This document shows positions 25,122-33,637 of a stretch of DNA of 49,119 nt, in pieces. This stretch comes from Roseiarcus sp043739325. GTDB lineage: Bacteria; Pseudomonadota; Alphaproteobacteria; Rhizobiales; Beijerinckiaceae. The position numbers and the translations under genes were made by a program. The stretch covers positions 1 to 49,119 of the forward strand of contig JAYUFK010000364.1 in NCBI GenBank assembly GCA_043739325.1, read 5' to 3'. The notes beneath the pieces were generated by a model. The model made no database searches, was not told where the DNA came from, and was given only the letters and a program-made list of their open reading frames with translations. Each line of letters starts with the position of its first letter. Within the stretch, counting starts at the first letter, position 1.

Positions 25122-25987
25122 TGCACTCTCCCTTCCTCGCCTAGCAGCCCGCGCGGTCGCACGAGTAGAACGAGCACCATCATGATGTAGATGACCGCCT
25201 CGCTCGCCGAGGGAAAGAACACTGTCGTCAGGCCGGACACGACGCCGATCAGCAGCCCGCCGAACAGCGTGCCGAGCAGACTGCCGAGACCGCCAACGAT
25301 GATGGCGACGAAACTCGGCATGATGAGATTGTCGCCGATGGTCGGCGACAGCCCGAGCAGGCCGGCGGCGAGAACGCCCGCGAGGCCGGCGAGATAAATG
25401 CCAAGCCCGAAATTCAGATTGCGCAGGATGCGCGTGTTGACGCCGAGCGCCGAAACCGTTTCGAGGTCTTGCGTGCCAGCGCGGATGCGCACGCCGAGAC
25501 GCGTGTGGTTGAGGATGAAGAACAAACCGCCCACCGCGATTCCCACGAGCGCGACCATGAAAACGCGATAGCCGGTGAGAAAGAAGAACTGATTGCTCAG
25601 CGGCGTCGTTAGGATCGCGGGAACCTGAAACGGCACGCTTTGCGCGCCCCAGATGTAACGCGTCGCGTCCTGCAGGATGTAGGACAGGCCGAAGGTCAGG
25701 AGCAGGCTGTAGAGCGGATCGCGCCCGTACAGCGGGCGGATCAGGAAGCGTTCGACGATAAGACCGATGATCGCGGTGAGAACCGGCGCGACAAGCAGCG
25801 CGCCCCAGAAACCGAGCACTGGAATCAGCGCGTAGGCGATGTAGCCGCCCAGCGCCAGAAATCCGCCGTGGGCGAAGTTGATGACGCCGCTGAGATTGAG
25901 GATGAGCGACAGACCGAGCGCCATCAGAGCGTAGAAGGCGCCGACGATCAGCCCGTTGAAAACGTTGAAAAGGAGCAGCTGCGTCAT
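25118..25987 (-). CDS. livH: Branched-chain amino acid-type ABC transporter permease LivH
   Basis: Permease of 289 aa with about eight membrane helices. The N-terminal NVFNGLIVGAFYALMALGLS and NFAHGGFLALGGYI segments, and the coupling loop RAGTQDLETVSALGVNT, are the LivH family pattern. The start ATG is 25985-25987. The gap of 145 bases to livK upstream holds a palindromic repeat, so expression of the membrane components may differ from that of the binding protein. The downstream genes livM, livG and livF each overlap their upstream neighbour by a few bases. Confidence 0.94.
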   Translation of the reverse strand: MTQLLLFNVFNGLIVGAFYALMALGLSLILNLSGVINFAHGGFLALGGYIAYALIPVLGFWGALLVAPVLTAIIGLIVERFLIRPLYGRDPLYSLLLTFGLSYILQDATRYIWGAQSVPFQVPAILTTPLSNQFFFLTGYRVFMVALVGIAVGGLFFILNHTRLGVRIRAGTQDLETVSALGVNTRILRNLNFGLGIYLAGLAGVLAAGLLGLSPTIGDNLIMPSFVAIIVGGLGSLLGTLFGGLLIGVVSGLTTVFFPSASEAVIYIMMVLVLLVRPRGLLGEEGRVH

Positions 25988-26006
25988 CGCCGCTTGACCT
26001 GGCGAA

Positions 26007-26090
26007 CGTCATTGCGAGGAGCGTAGCGACGAAGCAATCCATCGTGCGGCTTGCACGACCGTGAGTTGCTTCGCTGCGCTCGCAATGACG
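26007..26090. repeat. Palindromic intergenic repeat between livK and livH
   Basis: The left arm begins CGTCATTGCGAGGAGCG and runs on to GAAGCAATCC. The right arm ends GCTCGCAATGACG and is an imperfect reverse complement of the left. The whole unit is about 84 bases and could form a stem-loop in the liv transcript. A 17-base copy of its left end reappears at 41482-41498 beside another repeat, so it is a dispersed family. CATTGCGAGGAGC-type repeats are, from memory, widespread in alphaproteobacterial intergenic DNA. Confidence 0.8.
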
Positions 26091-26132
26091 GTTTGCGAAT
26101 TGCGCGGAACATCGTGCGAGAATCGCTCAGCC

Positions 26133-27392
26133 TCAAGCTGGCCAGGCGAGTTTGCAACCGCTCTCCTCGAGCGTTCCGGCGACAGCGTCGCCCTTGACGA
26201 CATTGGTGACTTTGAAGAGATCGTCCGGGGCGCTGCCCGACGCTTGCGCGGCGCCGACATACAGGTTGCCGATGAGCTGGTTCTGTCCCTCGCGATAGAA
26301 GGCGCCGTCCGGCATCAGCGCGATTTCCGGCGGCAGCTTGAAGCCCTGCAGGAACTTCGCCATCTTCACCGCCTCAAGCGAATTCGAACCGTTGGCGGCG
26401 AGCGCGCAGGTCCATGTCGCGACATAGCCGAACCAGGTGCGCGAGGTCGGCACGCGGCCGGTCTTCTTCTTCACCGCATCGACGAATTCCGCGACATGCG
26501 GCACGCCGGGCTGGTTCCAGTACCATTCGAGAACCCAGTTGCCGATGCGCGCTTCGGGAGGAAGCCCCTCGAGCGCTTCCATCTCCTGCTGCGCGCCGGC
26601 GAGATGCAGCTTCTTGTCGAGGCCGAACTGCACCGCCTGCTTCATCCCGTTGACCATGTCCTCGCCCTGCACGAGGAAGACAAGCACGTCGGGATTGGCT
26701 GCCTGCGCCTTGATCAGATTTGACGAAAAATCCGTCGTCCCCAACGGGGTCAGGTCGGCGCCGACATTGCTGGCGCCGAGCGCCGCGCCGGCCTTCTCCA
26801 TGGCGGCCTGAAGCGAGTGGCCAAACGCGTAATCGGGCGTGATGTAATACCATTTCTTGCCATAGGCATCGACCAGCGTCTTGGCGACGGCGTTGGCTTC
26901 CATCTGCGTCGTGTTGCAGACGCGAAACACGTTCCAGTGGCAGTTCTTGCCGGTGATCGCGTCGGCGTGTCCGCCCGGCACGATATGCAGGATGCCGCTA
27001 TCGAAGCTGACTTGCGCCATGGCCGCCGCCAGCGCCGAATTGAGGTTGCCGAGCAGAAACGAAACCTTGTCGCGTTCGATCAGCTTATGCGCTTTCTGTA
27101 CCGCGGTTCCGGCGTCGCCGCTGGTCGAATCTTCGACGACGAGTTCAACCTGGCGACCGAGGATTCCGCCTTTTGCGTTGATCTGTTCGACCGCGAGCTG
27201 GCAGCCGGTCAATTCGTTCTTGCCGGGGCCGGCGTAGGTGCCGGTCAGCGGATTATCGAGGCCAATCTTGATCGTGTCATCGGCGCGCGCCGCGATGACG
27301 AACGGGCTGGCGATTTGCGAGGCGCCGAGGATGAGGCCGCCCTTGAGCACATCCCGGCGTTTGAGTCTGCCCATTTTGTAGACAAAATCCAT
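26133..27392 (-). CDS. livK: HAAT-family periplasmic substrate-binding protein (LivK-like)
   Basis: Exported binding protein of 419 aa, a little longer than classical LivK. The N-terminus LKRRDVLKGGLILGASQ has a twin-arginine motif (RR at 12-13) followed by a hydrophobic stretch and cleavage near ARA, so export through Tat is likely. The mature protein has the type I periplasmic-binding fold (IKIGLDNPLTGTYAGPGK, EDSTSGDAGTAVQKAHKL). The start ATG 27390-27392 is preceded by GGGAGGA. Upstream in-frame residues to 27506 look non-coding. It delivers substrate to LivHMGF. Members of this family bind branched-chain amino acids, amides or urea, and the pocket does not let me choose. Confidence 0.92.
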   Translation of the reverse strand: MDFVYKMGRLKRRDVLKGGLILGASQIASPFVIAARADDTIKIGLDNPLTGTYAGPGKNELTGCQLAVEQINAKGGILGRQVELVVEDSTSGDAGTAVQKAHKLIERDKVSFLLGNLNSALAAAMAQVSFDSGILHIVPGGHADAITGKNCHWNVFRVCNTTQMEANAVAKTLVDAYGKKWYYITPDYAFGHSLQAAMEKAGAALGASNVGADLTPLGTTDFSSNLIKAQAANPDVLVFLVQGEDMVNGMKQAVQFGLDKKLHLAGAQQEMEALEGLPPEARIGNWVLEWYWNQPGVPHVAEFVDAVKKKTGRVPTSRTWFGYVATWTCALAANGSNSLEAVKMAKFLQGFKLPPEIALMPDGAFYREGQNQLIGNLYVGAAQASGSAPDDLFKVTNVVKGDAVAGTLEESGCKLAWPA

Positions 27393-27502
27393 CGCTTCCT
27401 CCCAAAATTCACGGCGCATTGAGCGCTCGCCCAAGCGTACAGTTCGCGGCGGCAAAGGCAACAGCATTGATCGCCGCGAAGGCGTCAATTGACGGCGCGG
27501 CC

Positions 27503-30034
27503 TCAATTGACGAGGCGGAAGAACTCGAAATCCGTCGCGCCAGCGGCGTCGCCGAGTTCGGCGCGCAATCGCGGCAGAATGTCGCTTGCCGCGCCGTTCT
27601 TGAAGCCGTCGAGGCTGGGCGGCTGCCTGGTCGCTGAAATTGCGATGACAATCTGCAATGCCGCGAGCGAACCAGCGTCCGTAGCGGACATCGGTTGCAC
27701 GAACGTCACGCTGCCGCCGCCGGCCTGCGGCTTTGTATCGAGCCTGTGGACCAGACCGTCGTTGGTGACGACAAGCAGGTCGAGATGGCGGCCAGCAAGA
27801 TTTGATACCGAGCCCGACAGCGGCTTGTTCTTGCCAATGTCAAACGCCGAGAGATCGACCTTCGGCGCATCGCCGCTGCCGGCGCTGGCGCGAATGAGAT
27901 CGATTGCCGGACAAGCGGCGGGAGCGATCGGACGGGCGGTAAGAGCCGGATCGACGCCGACTTCGCGGACAAACGAGTCATTGAATTTCTGCATTGTCGC
28001 CCGGTCAGAACCAATAAGCTCGAGCGTGAGCATGTCGCCCGCGGCGCCGGCAGGGCGCGCCAGGAAACACGCGCCGCCGTCAAAGCTTTTGACGAACAGA
28101 CGCGCTTTTTCCGCAATGGTCGGCGGCGCGGTTTTCATTGGGGTTGGCGTCGGCGTCTCGACCGGCGTTGCCGGGTTCGCGATCGTCAGTCGCGCCGTCA
28201 TGCGCGCCGACGCACCGGCCTGATTGATGGCGATCACGTCGAAGACAAAGCTGCCCGCGGTCGTGGGCTTACCCGAGATCTGACCAAAGCCCGAGCCGAG
28301 ATCGACAAAGCTCAGCCCATCGGGCGGATTGGGTTCGGCATGCAGCGCGATGCCATTGTTGCCGGCAGGGTCGCTGAACGGCGGCAAATCGGCCAAATAG
28401 TCCTGACCGACCACCGCATTCCCGAGCGGCACCGAAGTCTGCGCCGGTTTCGGCTGCGTCGCGGGCGCTGTTATCGTTGGCGTCGGCGTGGGTGTTGGCG
28501 CAGGTGTCGGCGTGGCCGTAACTATCGGCGTCGGACTGGGCGTTGGTCTTCCCGCCCCGACCGGCGGCTCGACCGCGAGCGTTGTCGTCATGCGGACGGA
28601 AACGCCAATCTTGTTGGCGCCGATCACGTCGAACGCATACTGCCCCGCCTTGGCGGGAACGCCGGAGATGCGGCCGTGGCCAGAGGTCAAGTCGGAGAAG
28701 ACAAGGCCCTCTGGCGGCGCCGGATCGACCCGCAGCAGTAATCCCTCGCCTTTCATCGCATTGGTGAAGGCTGGCAAGTCGAACGAATATTCCTTGCCGG
28801 CGACGGCGGGCGGCAATGCCAGACCTGGTTGCGGCGCATGCGGCGCGGCGGAATTGATGATGTCGGTCGAGGACGGAACAGTCGGCGTCGTCGTTGGCGT
28901 CGGCGGCGGTTGGATCGGCGTCGGTTCGATTGTCGGCGAGGGCGTCGCGGACGCAGTAGGCGGCGGCGGAAAGGGCGGCAGCGTCGTTGTTGGAGTCGGC
29001 GTGGGAAGGGTCGAAATTCTTGGCCACGTTAGCGAGTCCCGGAACACATAGCCGACGCCGGCGAGACTGCCGATGATGATCAGCAGCGCCAACGCCGTAG
29101 CGATCTTGCCGCCCGATAAACCGCCCTGTCGTTCAGCGGCGGGCGGCGGCGGCTTACGCGGATTTTGCGGCGCCGCGGCGCTGGCGGCGCTGTCATACGC
29201 GGCGACCGCCGCCATCGACGGCGGGCGATCGGCGGGGAGCGGTTGCAACATCGCCTGAATCAGCGGGCGCATTGCTGGATGGATGTCCGCCAGGTCGGGA
29301 ACCTTGCGCCGCTTTTCGATGATCTCGACCTGCGTGCCGTTCATATCGAGCGGGCGCCCGCGCAACGCTTCGGCGAGAACGAGGCCGAAGCTGTAGATGT
29401 CCGATTTGGCCGTGACCGCGCCGCCGGCAAGGCCGAGTTGCTCCGGAGACACGTAATTGTATTTGCCGGCAAATCCGTCGCCGATGATCGTGCCCTCGCC
29501 AGGCCGCTGCGACCGGGCGATGCCAAAATCGATGATCTTGGCGCGGTTCGGATCGCCGTCCGGCAGAATGACATTGTCGGAGGAGATGTCCCGATGGATG
29601 ACGCCAAAACGATGCGCCGCCTCAAGCGCGCCGCCGATGCGCTTTTGCAGGATTTTTACCTGCGCCAGCGGCATGGGACCCTGGGTCAGGCGTTTCGTCA
29701 GCGACGGGCCGTCGACGAATTCCATCGCCAGATAAGCGCGCTGCAAATCCGGATCGAGCGAAAACACGAAATAACGAACGATGGCTTCGTGCTGAAGATT
29801 GTGCAGCGTCGAGGCCTCGCGCCGGAACAAGGCGAGAGCCTCGGGATTGCTCGCCAACTCCGGCAGGATCATCTTGATCGCGACGGGATCGTTGGTCTGG
29901 ATGTTGAAGCCCTTGTAGACCTCGCCCATCCCGCCCTGCGCGATCAGCGTCTCGATCTCATAGATGCCATTGAGCCGAACGCCGCGGCGAACCGAACCCT
30001 TTGGAGACGGCTGAATGATCGTTCGGTCTTCCAC
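27503..30034 (-). CDS. ppkA: Transmembrane Ser/Thr protein kinase with Ig-like repeats (PpkA-like)
   Basis: Protein of 843 aa. A cytoplasmic Hanks-type kinase (about 24-275) has its glycine loop AQGGMGEVY, ATP lysine K54, catalytic D149 in HRDISSDN and metal-binding IIDFGIAR. The catalytic loop has Ser where most kinases have Lys. A transmembrane helix follows (about 311-331). The extracytoplasmic part has Pro/Thr-rich linkers joining two similar domains of about 90 residues (phrases such as GRISGVPAKAGQYAFDVIG and GQISGKPTTAGSFVFDVIA), like putative Ig repeats. GTG 30034 with upstream GGAG is chosen, because residues 4-12 (RTIIQPSPK) match the TssL N-terminus. The frame is open to 30286. It most likely phosphorylates T6SS components. 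It lies 110 bases before livK but is functionally tied to the T6SS cluster. Confidence 0.88.
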   Translation of the reverse strand: MEDRTIIQPSPKGSVRRGVRLNGIYEIETLIAQGGMGEVYKGFNIQTNDPVAIKMILPELASNPEALALFRREASTLHNLQHEAIVRYFVFSLDPDLQRAYLAMEFVDGPSLTKRLTQGPMPLAQVKILQKRIGGALEAAHRFGVIHRDISSDNVILPDGDPNRAKIIDFGIARSQRPGEGTIIGDGFAGKYNYVSPEQLGLAGGAVTAKSDIYSFGLVLAEALRGRPLDMNGTQVEIIEKRRKVPDLADIHPAMRPLIQAMLQPLPADRPPSMAAVAAYDSAASAAAPQNPRKPPPPAAERQGGLSGGKIATALALLIIIGSLAGVGYVFRDSLTWPRISTLPTPTPTTTLPPFPPPPTASATPSPTIEPTPIQPPPTPTTTPTVPSSTDIINSAAPHAPQPGLALPPAVAGKEYSFDLPAFTNAMKGEGLLLRVDPAPPEGLVFSDLTSGHGRISGVPAKAGQYAFDVIGANKIGVSVRMTTTLAVEPPVGAGRPTPSPTPIVTATPTPAPTPTPTPTITAPATQPKPAQTSVPLGNAVVGQDYLADLPPFSDPAGNNGIALHAEPNPPDGLSFVDLGSGFGQISGKPTTAGSFVFDVIAINQAGASARMTARLTIANPATPVETPTPTPMKTAPPTIAEKARLFVKSFDGGACFLARPAGAAGDMLTLELIGSDRATMQKFNDSFVREVGVDPALTARPIAPAACPAIDLIRASAGSGDAPKVDLSAFDIGKNKPLSGSVSNLAGRHLDLLVVTNDGLVHRLDTKPQAGGGSVTFVQPMSATDAGSLAALQIVIAISATRQPPSLDGFKNGAASDILPRLRAELGDAAGATDFEFFRLVN

Positions 30035-30254
30035 GGACTTGCTGCTCCGCCCCGCGCTGTCGCGCCTCGACGCTAATGCCAAACGCTGGAAAGCGGAATG
30101 GTCTTTCTGCCCTCGCCATCGATAAAGCGCACTCGTATGCAAGATACGGTCTGCGGATGCCCGGGCAGACCGTAAGCGCTGGGCAAACCAGAGCGCCGCC
30201 CTGTCGAATCGCCGCGCGAGATGACCGGCGCCGGCATTGCGTTCGGAGAGTTCA

Positions 30255-30797
30255 ATGCGCACGTCCTCGTTCGCCGCCTCGGGCATTTCGCTGGCCCTGT
30301 TTGTCTCAACCGCGCTGGGCGCTCGCCCGGTGTTAGCGGACCCCGCCTACAAAGCGCAGGCCGTCGCCGACAAGTTCGTCGATGCGATGAATGGCGTTCA
30401 GCGCAAGATCTGCTTCGGCACCAATGCCGATTGCCGGGTCGAACCGACCGGCGCTGAAATGAAATTCGATCTGCTGGTTAATTTCGAATTCAATTCCGAA
30501 TTGCTCACCCAGGCGGCGCGCGAAAATCTCGACCAGTTCGCCAAGGCGCTCGCCGATCCCCGGCTCAAGGGACAAAGGTTCGCGATCGACGGCCACACCG
30601 ACGCGACCGGCGCCGAGCTCTACAATCTCGGCCTGTCCGAGCGCCGCGCCGCCGCTGTCGTCGCCTACCTTGCCGCGCGGGGGATCGAAGCACCGCGCCT
30701 GACCGCCAGGGGCTTTGGCAAATCCAGATTGCTGCTTCCCGAAGATCCGTTCAACGCGCAAAACCGCAGGGTCGAAACGCATCTCGTGGAAAAGTGA
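30255..30797 (+). CDS. OmpA-like peptidoglycan-binding protein, copy 1
   Basis: Exported protein of 180 aa. ATG 30255 with GGAGAG six bases upstream gives a Sec signal peptide ending near VLA. A short N-terminal domain (DPAYKAQAVADKFVDAMNG, then two Cys in KICFGTNADC) is followed by an OmpA C-terminal domain (about 75-180) with FEFNSELLTQAARENLDQF, IDGHTDATG and NLGLSERRAAAVVAYL, the peptidoglycan-binding pattern. No beta-barrel is present. It is divergent from the kinase gene, and a close paralogue follows at 31028. A periplasmic protein tethering an envelope machine to the cell wall is the likeliest role. Confidence 0.88.
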   Translation: MRTSSFAASGISLALFVSTALGARPVLADPAYKAQAVADKFVDAMNGVQRKICFGTNADCRVEPTGAEMKFDLLVNFEFNSELLTQAARENLDQFAKALADPRLKGQRFAIDGHTDATGAELYNLGLSERRAAAVVAYLAARGIEAPRLTARGFGKSRLLLPEDPFNAQNRRVETHLVEK

Positions 30798-31027
30798 GGG
30801 AAGCCGCATCGTCGACCCGCGATTACCGGCCTGACCCGTCCAGACCGTAAGACCATGCCAGACTGTTGAACAGCCCGCGACAGACACCGTTGAAGGCGCC
30901 AGGCTGAAGTCGGGGAGACGATGTCATGTCAGGTTCAAACCACTCCGTCGTTGACGGGCAATCCCGCGGCGATCATAACAATTTCACCACGGCGCGGACG
31001 CGCCGGCACATGCACAGGTGGGTTCAA

Positions 31028-31570
31028 ATGCGCACGTCCTCTTTAGTCGCGTTAGGCCTCTCCGTCGGCCTTATTCTTTCTCCGGCGCTGGTCAGCGCGC
31101 CAGCCTTCGCCGATCCGGCCTACAAGGCCAACACGGTCGCCGATTTTTTCGCCAAGGCGGCGACGGGGAGCAAGACCCGTTCGATTTGCTTTGGCACGGC
31201 GGCCGACTGCCCCGCGCCACCCTCGGCGGCCCAAGCCAAGTTCGATCTGCTGGTGAATTTTGAATTCAACTCCGAAAAATTGACCCAGGCGGCCCGGGAA
31301 AACCTCGATCAATTTGCGCAGGCTCTGGCCGATCCCCGGCTGAAAGGCCAGAAGTTCGAGATCGACGGCCACACCGATGCGACCGGGGCCGAGCAATACA
31401 ATCTCGGCCTGTCGGAACGCCGCGCCGCCGCGGTCGTCGCCTATCTCGCCTACAAGGGGCTCGACCCCAACGAGCTGAAGGCCAAGGGTTTTGGCAAGAG
31501 CAGACCGCGCGTCGCCGACCCGTTCAGCGCCGAGAACCGGCGCGTCGAAACGCATCTGCTCGAGCAATAA
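31028..31570 (+). CDS. OmpA-like peptidoglycan-binding protein, copy 2
   Basis: Protein of 180 aa, exactly as long as copy 1 and clearly its tandem paralogue. It shares MRTSS at the start, the DPAYKANTVADFF segment, the paired Cys (SICFGTAADC) and the same OmpA domain with FEFNSEKLTQAARENLDQF and GHTDATG. ATG 31028 is chosen because it aligns with copy 1 and has AGGTGGG upstream; the frame is open to 30926. It is convergent with the caspase-like gene, five bases apart. Gene duplication with drift in the N-terminal domain suggests two related partners. Function is inferred from domain and neighbourhood only. Confidence 0.88.
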   Translation: MRTSSLVALGLSVGLILSPALVSAPAFADPAYKANTVADFFAKAATGSKTRSICFGTAADCPAPPSAAQAKFDLLVNFEFNSEKLTQAARENLDQFAQALADPRLKGQKFEIDGHTDATGAEQYNLGLSERRAAAVVAYLAYKGLDPNELKAKGFGKSRPRVADPFSAENRRVETHLLEQ

Positions 31571-31575
31571 CGCGA

Positions 31576-33525
31576 TCAGGACTTCTGCGGCGGCCCCAGC
31601 AGCCGCCATTGCTTGAGCGCCGGGGCGAGACCCGGTCCAGCCTTGCCGTCGATCGCGCCGGAATAATAGCCTGCGGCTTTCAGGCGCGACTGCGTCGCCT
31701 TGACCGTGTCGGGACTCCAGGTCTGCGCCTTGGCGGTCAATTGGTTGAACGCTTCGCCGGCGTCCGCCGCGACGCCGCGCAACAGTTGATCGGCGGCGGC
31801 GGCGGCGTCCTTGGGCACCCCACGGCCCTCGTCGAGCAGGATCGCGGCGGCTAGATATCCCTTCGAATTGCCAAGGCTCGCGGTCTGCTTGAAAAGATCG
31901 AGCGCATCGGCGGGTTTGCCTGTCACGCCTTGCTGAGCCAAGACGCCGAGATCGTAGGTGGCGACCGACGAGCCGCCTTGCGAAGCGGTGCGCAACAGCT
32001 TTTCGGCGCGCTGCGTATCCTTTTCTATGCCCTTGCCTTCAAGCAACGCGACGGCGAGATTGATCGCGCTATCCGCGAGTCCGCGCGCCGCCGCCTTCTC
32101 GTAAAGCGCGTAGGCCGCCTGAATGTCCTTGGGAATGTGATCCCCCGTTTCGAGCAGCAGGGCGAGGCTGTGCATCGCGCGCGCGTCCCCGGCGTCGGCC
32201 GCCTTCTTGTAGAGCGCGACAGCTTCGTCGAGATTGCCTTCGGCCGCCTTCGCCCGCGCCAGCAACGCGACGTAGTGGGCGTTTTCAGGATGCTCGGCGG
32301 CGGCCTTCGCGCACGCAGCGATGGTTTGCGCGGCGTTGTGCGCCAGCGTTTCGAGATCGGCGCCGGGGTTGTTCACCGTGGCGTCATTCGGATTGGTGGC
32401 GAGCCGCGCGCAGACGACGCCCGACGACGCCTCGCCAGCCTGGGTTTCGACAAGGCTCTCAAGCAGGTTGTTCGCGTCCTGCACATGCGCACCCGTGGGA
32501 TAGCGCGCGAGGTAGAGTTCCAGCAGAGGCTTTCGTCGCCCGCTGCGCGCCAGCGTCCACAGCAATTCCTCGACATTTTCTTTCGCCGGCCCGCCCGCCA
32601 GCGGCGCTTTGCCAGATTTGCCGACTTCCGCGAGGAGCGTACGAACGTCGGCGGCGTGTGAGCCATCCGGATAGCGTTCAAGATAGATATTCAACAGATT
32701 GGTGTCGCGCTGGCCGCCCGCCAACTGCCACAGCATCGTCTCGGGAGATCCGGCCGATTCAGATGCGGGGGCAAAATAGAATTGCCGCGTCAGCGACGAA
32801 TTCTCCCACGGGATTTGCGAGCCGCCGGTTGTGGCGATGACGTCCTTGCGGACTTCGATCATCATGCTTGAAATATCCTGGCCAGACGTGGCGATATGGC
32901 CGAGCAAGGCTTGCGCGAAAGGCGAGTTGCGGCCGGCGCCATCGAACGCGACATTGTCGGGTTGCGTCGCGAAAGCGAACAGAAACCCCGCCGCATTGCC
33001 AACGCGCGCCAAGCCGTCGCTGCGGGTCTGTCCCGCGGCGTCCTTGATCGGGCTGTTGCGGCAAGCGTCGAGAAACACAAGGTGTATGCCCTTGCCCTGC
33101 TCCTGCAACTTGATGACTTCGTCGAGGTGGATCGTATGCTGATAGATGTCCTCTTCGCTGTGCAATTCGGCATCGATCGGAATGAGATAATTATGCGCGG
33201 CGAGCTGCACGCCGTGTCCGCCGTAATAAAACAGCGAAACATCCGCCGTGGCCGCGCTCTTGCCAAAAGCCGCGATCTTGCTCGCCATCGTCGCCTGATC
33301 GAGATCGACGCCGAAGGACACGTTGAACCCGAGCGCGGTGAGTTGTGCGGCGACATCCTTGGCGTCGTTGGGCGGATTGGCGAGCGCGGTGATCGCGCGG
33401 TAGCCGCCGTTGCCGATGACCAGCGCGACGCGGGTTTCCGCCAACGCGCCGGCCGCGCAGAAAATGCTCGCGCCGATCGCAAGCATGATGACGGCGAAAA
33501 GGTTGAGGGGCCTCGAGAAGCTCAC
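31576..33525 (-). CDS. Secreted caspase-like protein with Sel1 repeats and a peptidoglycan-binding tail
   Basis: Protein of 649 aa with GTG start 33525 and a Sec signal peptide ending near AGALAE (about 29). A C14 caspase-like domain (about 31-255) has the catalytic His in YYGGHG (H104) and Cys in FLDACRN (C155), both intact. A linker of TPR-like segments is followed by Sel1 repeats (about 420-590, with units such as AMHSLALLLETGDHIPKD and AINLAVALLEGKGIEKD). The last 40 residues (TQSRLKAAGYYSGAIDGKAG) resemble a peptidoglycan-binding domain. It is predicted periplasmic, possibly bound to the wall. Caspase-like proteins of this type usually cut after basic residues, and the substrate here is unknown. 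Placed among T6SS genes. Confidence 0.88.
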   Translation of the reverse strand: MSFSRPLNLFAVIMLAIGASIFCAAGALAETRVALVIGNGGYRAITALANPPNDAKDVAAQLTALGFNVSFGVDLDQATMASKIAAFGKSAATADVSLFYYGGHGVQLAAHNYLIPIDAELHSEEDIYQHTIHLDEVIKLQEQGKGIHLVFLDACRNSPIKDAAGQTRSDGLARVGNAAGFLFAFATQPDNVAFDGAGRNSPFAQALLGHIATSGQDISSMMIEVRKDVIATTGGSQIPWENSSLTRQFYFAPASESAGSPETMLWQLAGGQRDTNLLNIYLERYPDGSHAADVRTLLAEVGKSGKAPLAGGPAKENVEELLWTLARSGRRKPLLELYLARYPTGAHVQDANNLLESLVETQAGEASSGVVCARLATNPNDATVNNPGADLETLAHNAAQTIAACAKAAAEHPENAHYVALLARAKAAEGNLDEAVALYKKAADAGDARAMHSLALLLETGDHIPKDIQAAYALYEKAAARGLADSAINLAVALLEGKGIEKDTQRAEKLLRTASQGGSSVATYDLGVLAQQGVTGKPADALDLFKQTASLGNSKGYLAAAILLDEGRGVPKDAAAAADQLLRGVAADAGEAFNQLTAKAQTWSPDTVKATQSRLKAAGYYSGAIDGKAGPGLAPALKQWRLLGPPQKS

Positions 33526-33637
33526 GGACCTGCGCTGCGACTGGTGTCGGATGGCCCCTCAATAGCGCGAAAATCGGCACAGGCCAAACTTCGCCGCGAC
33601 AGGATCGTTCTTCACGCGCGACGATCGTGGCGCGAGG

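Noticed and set aside
24171..26042. A single 623-aa permease frame
   Set aside because: Only the part up to TTG 25121 is livM. The rest overlaps livH in another frame, and a good ribosome site precedes the TTG.
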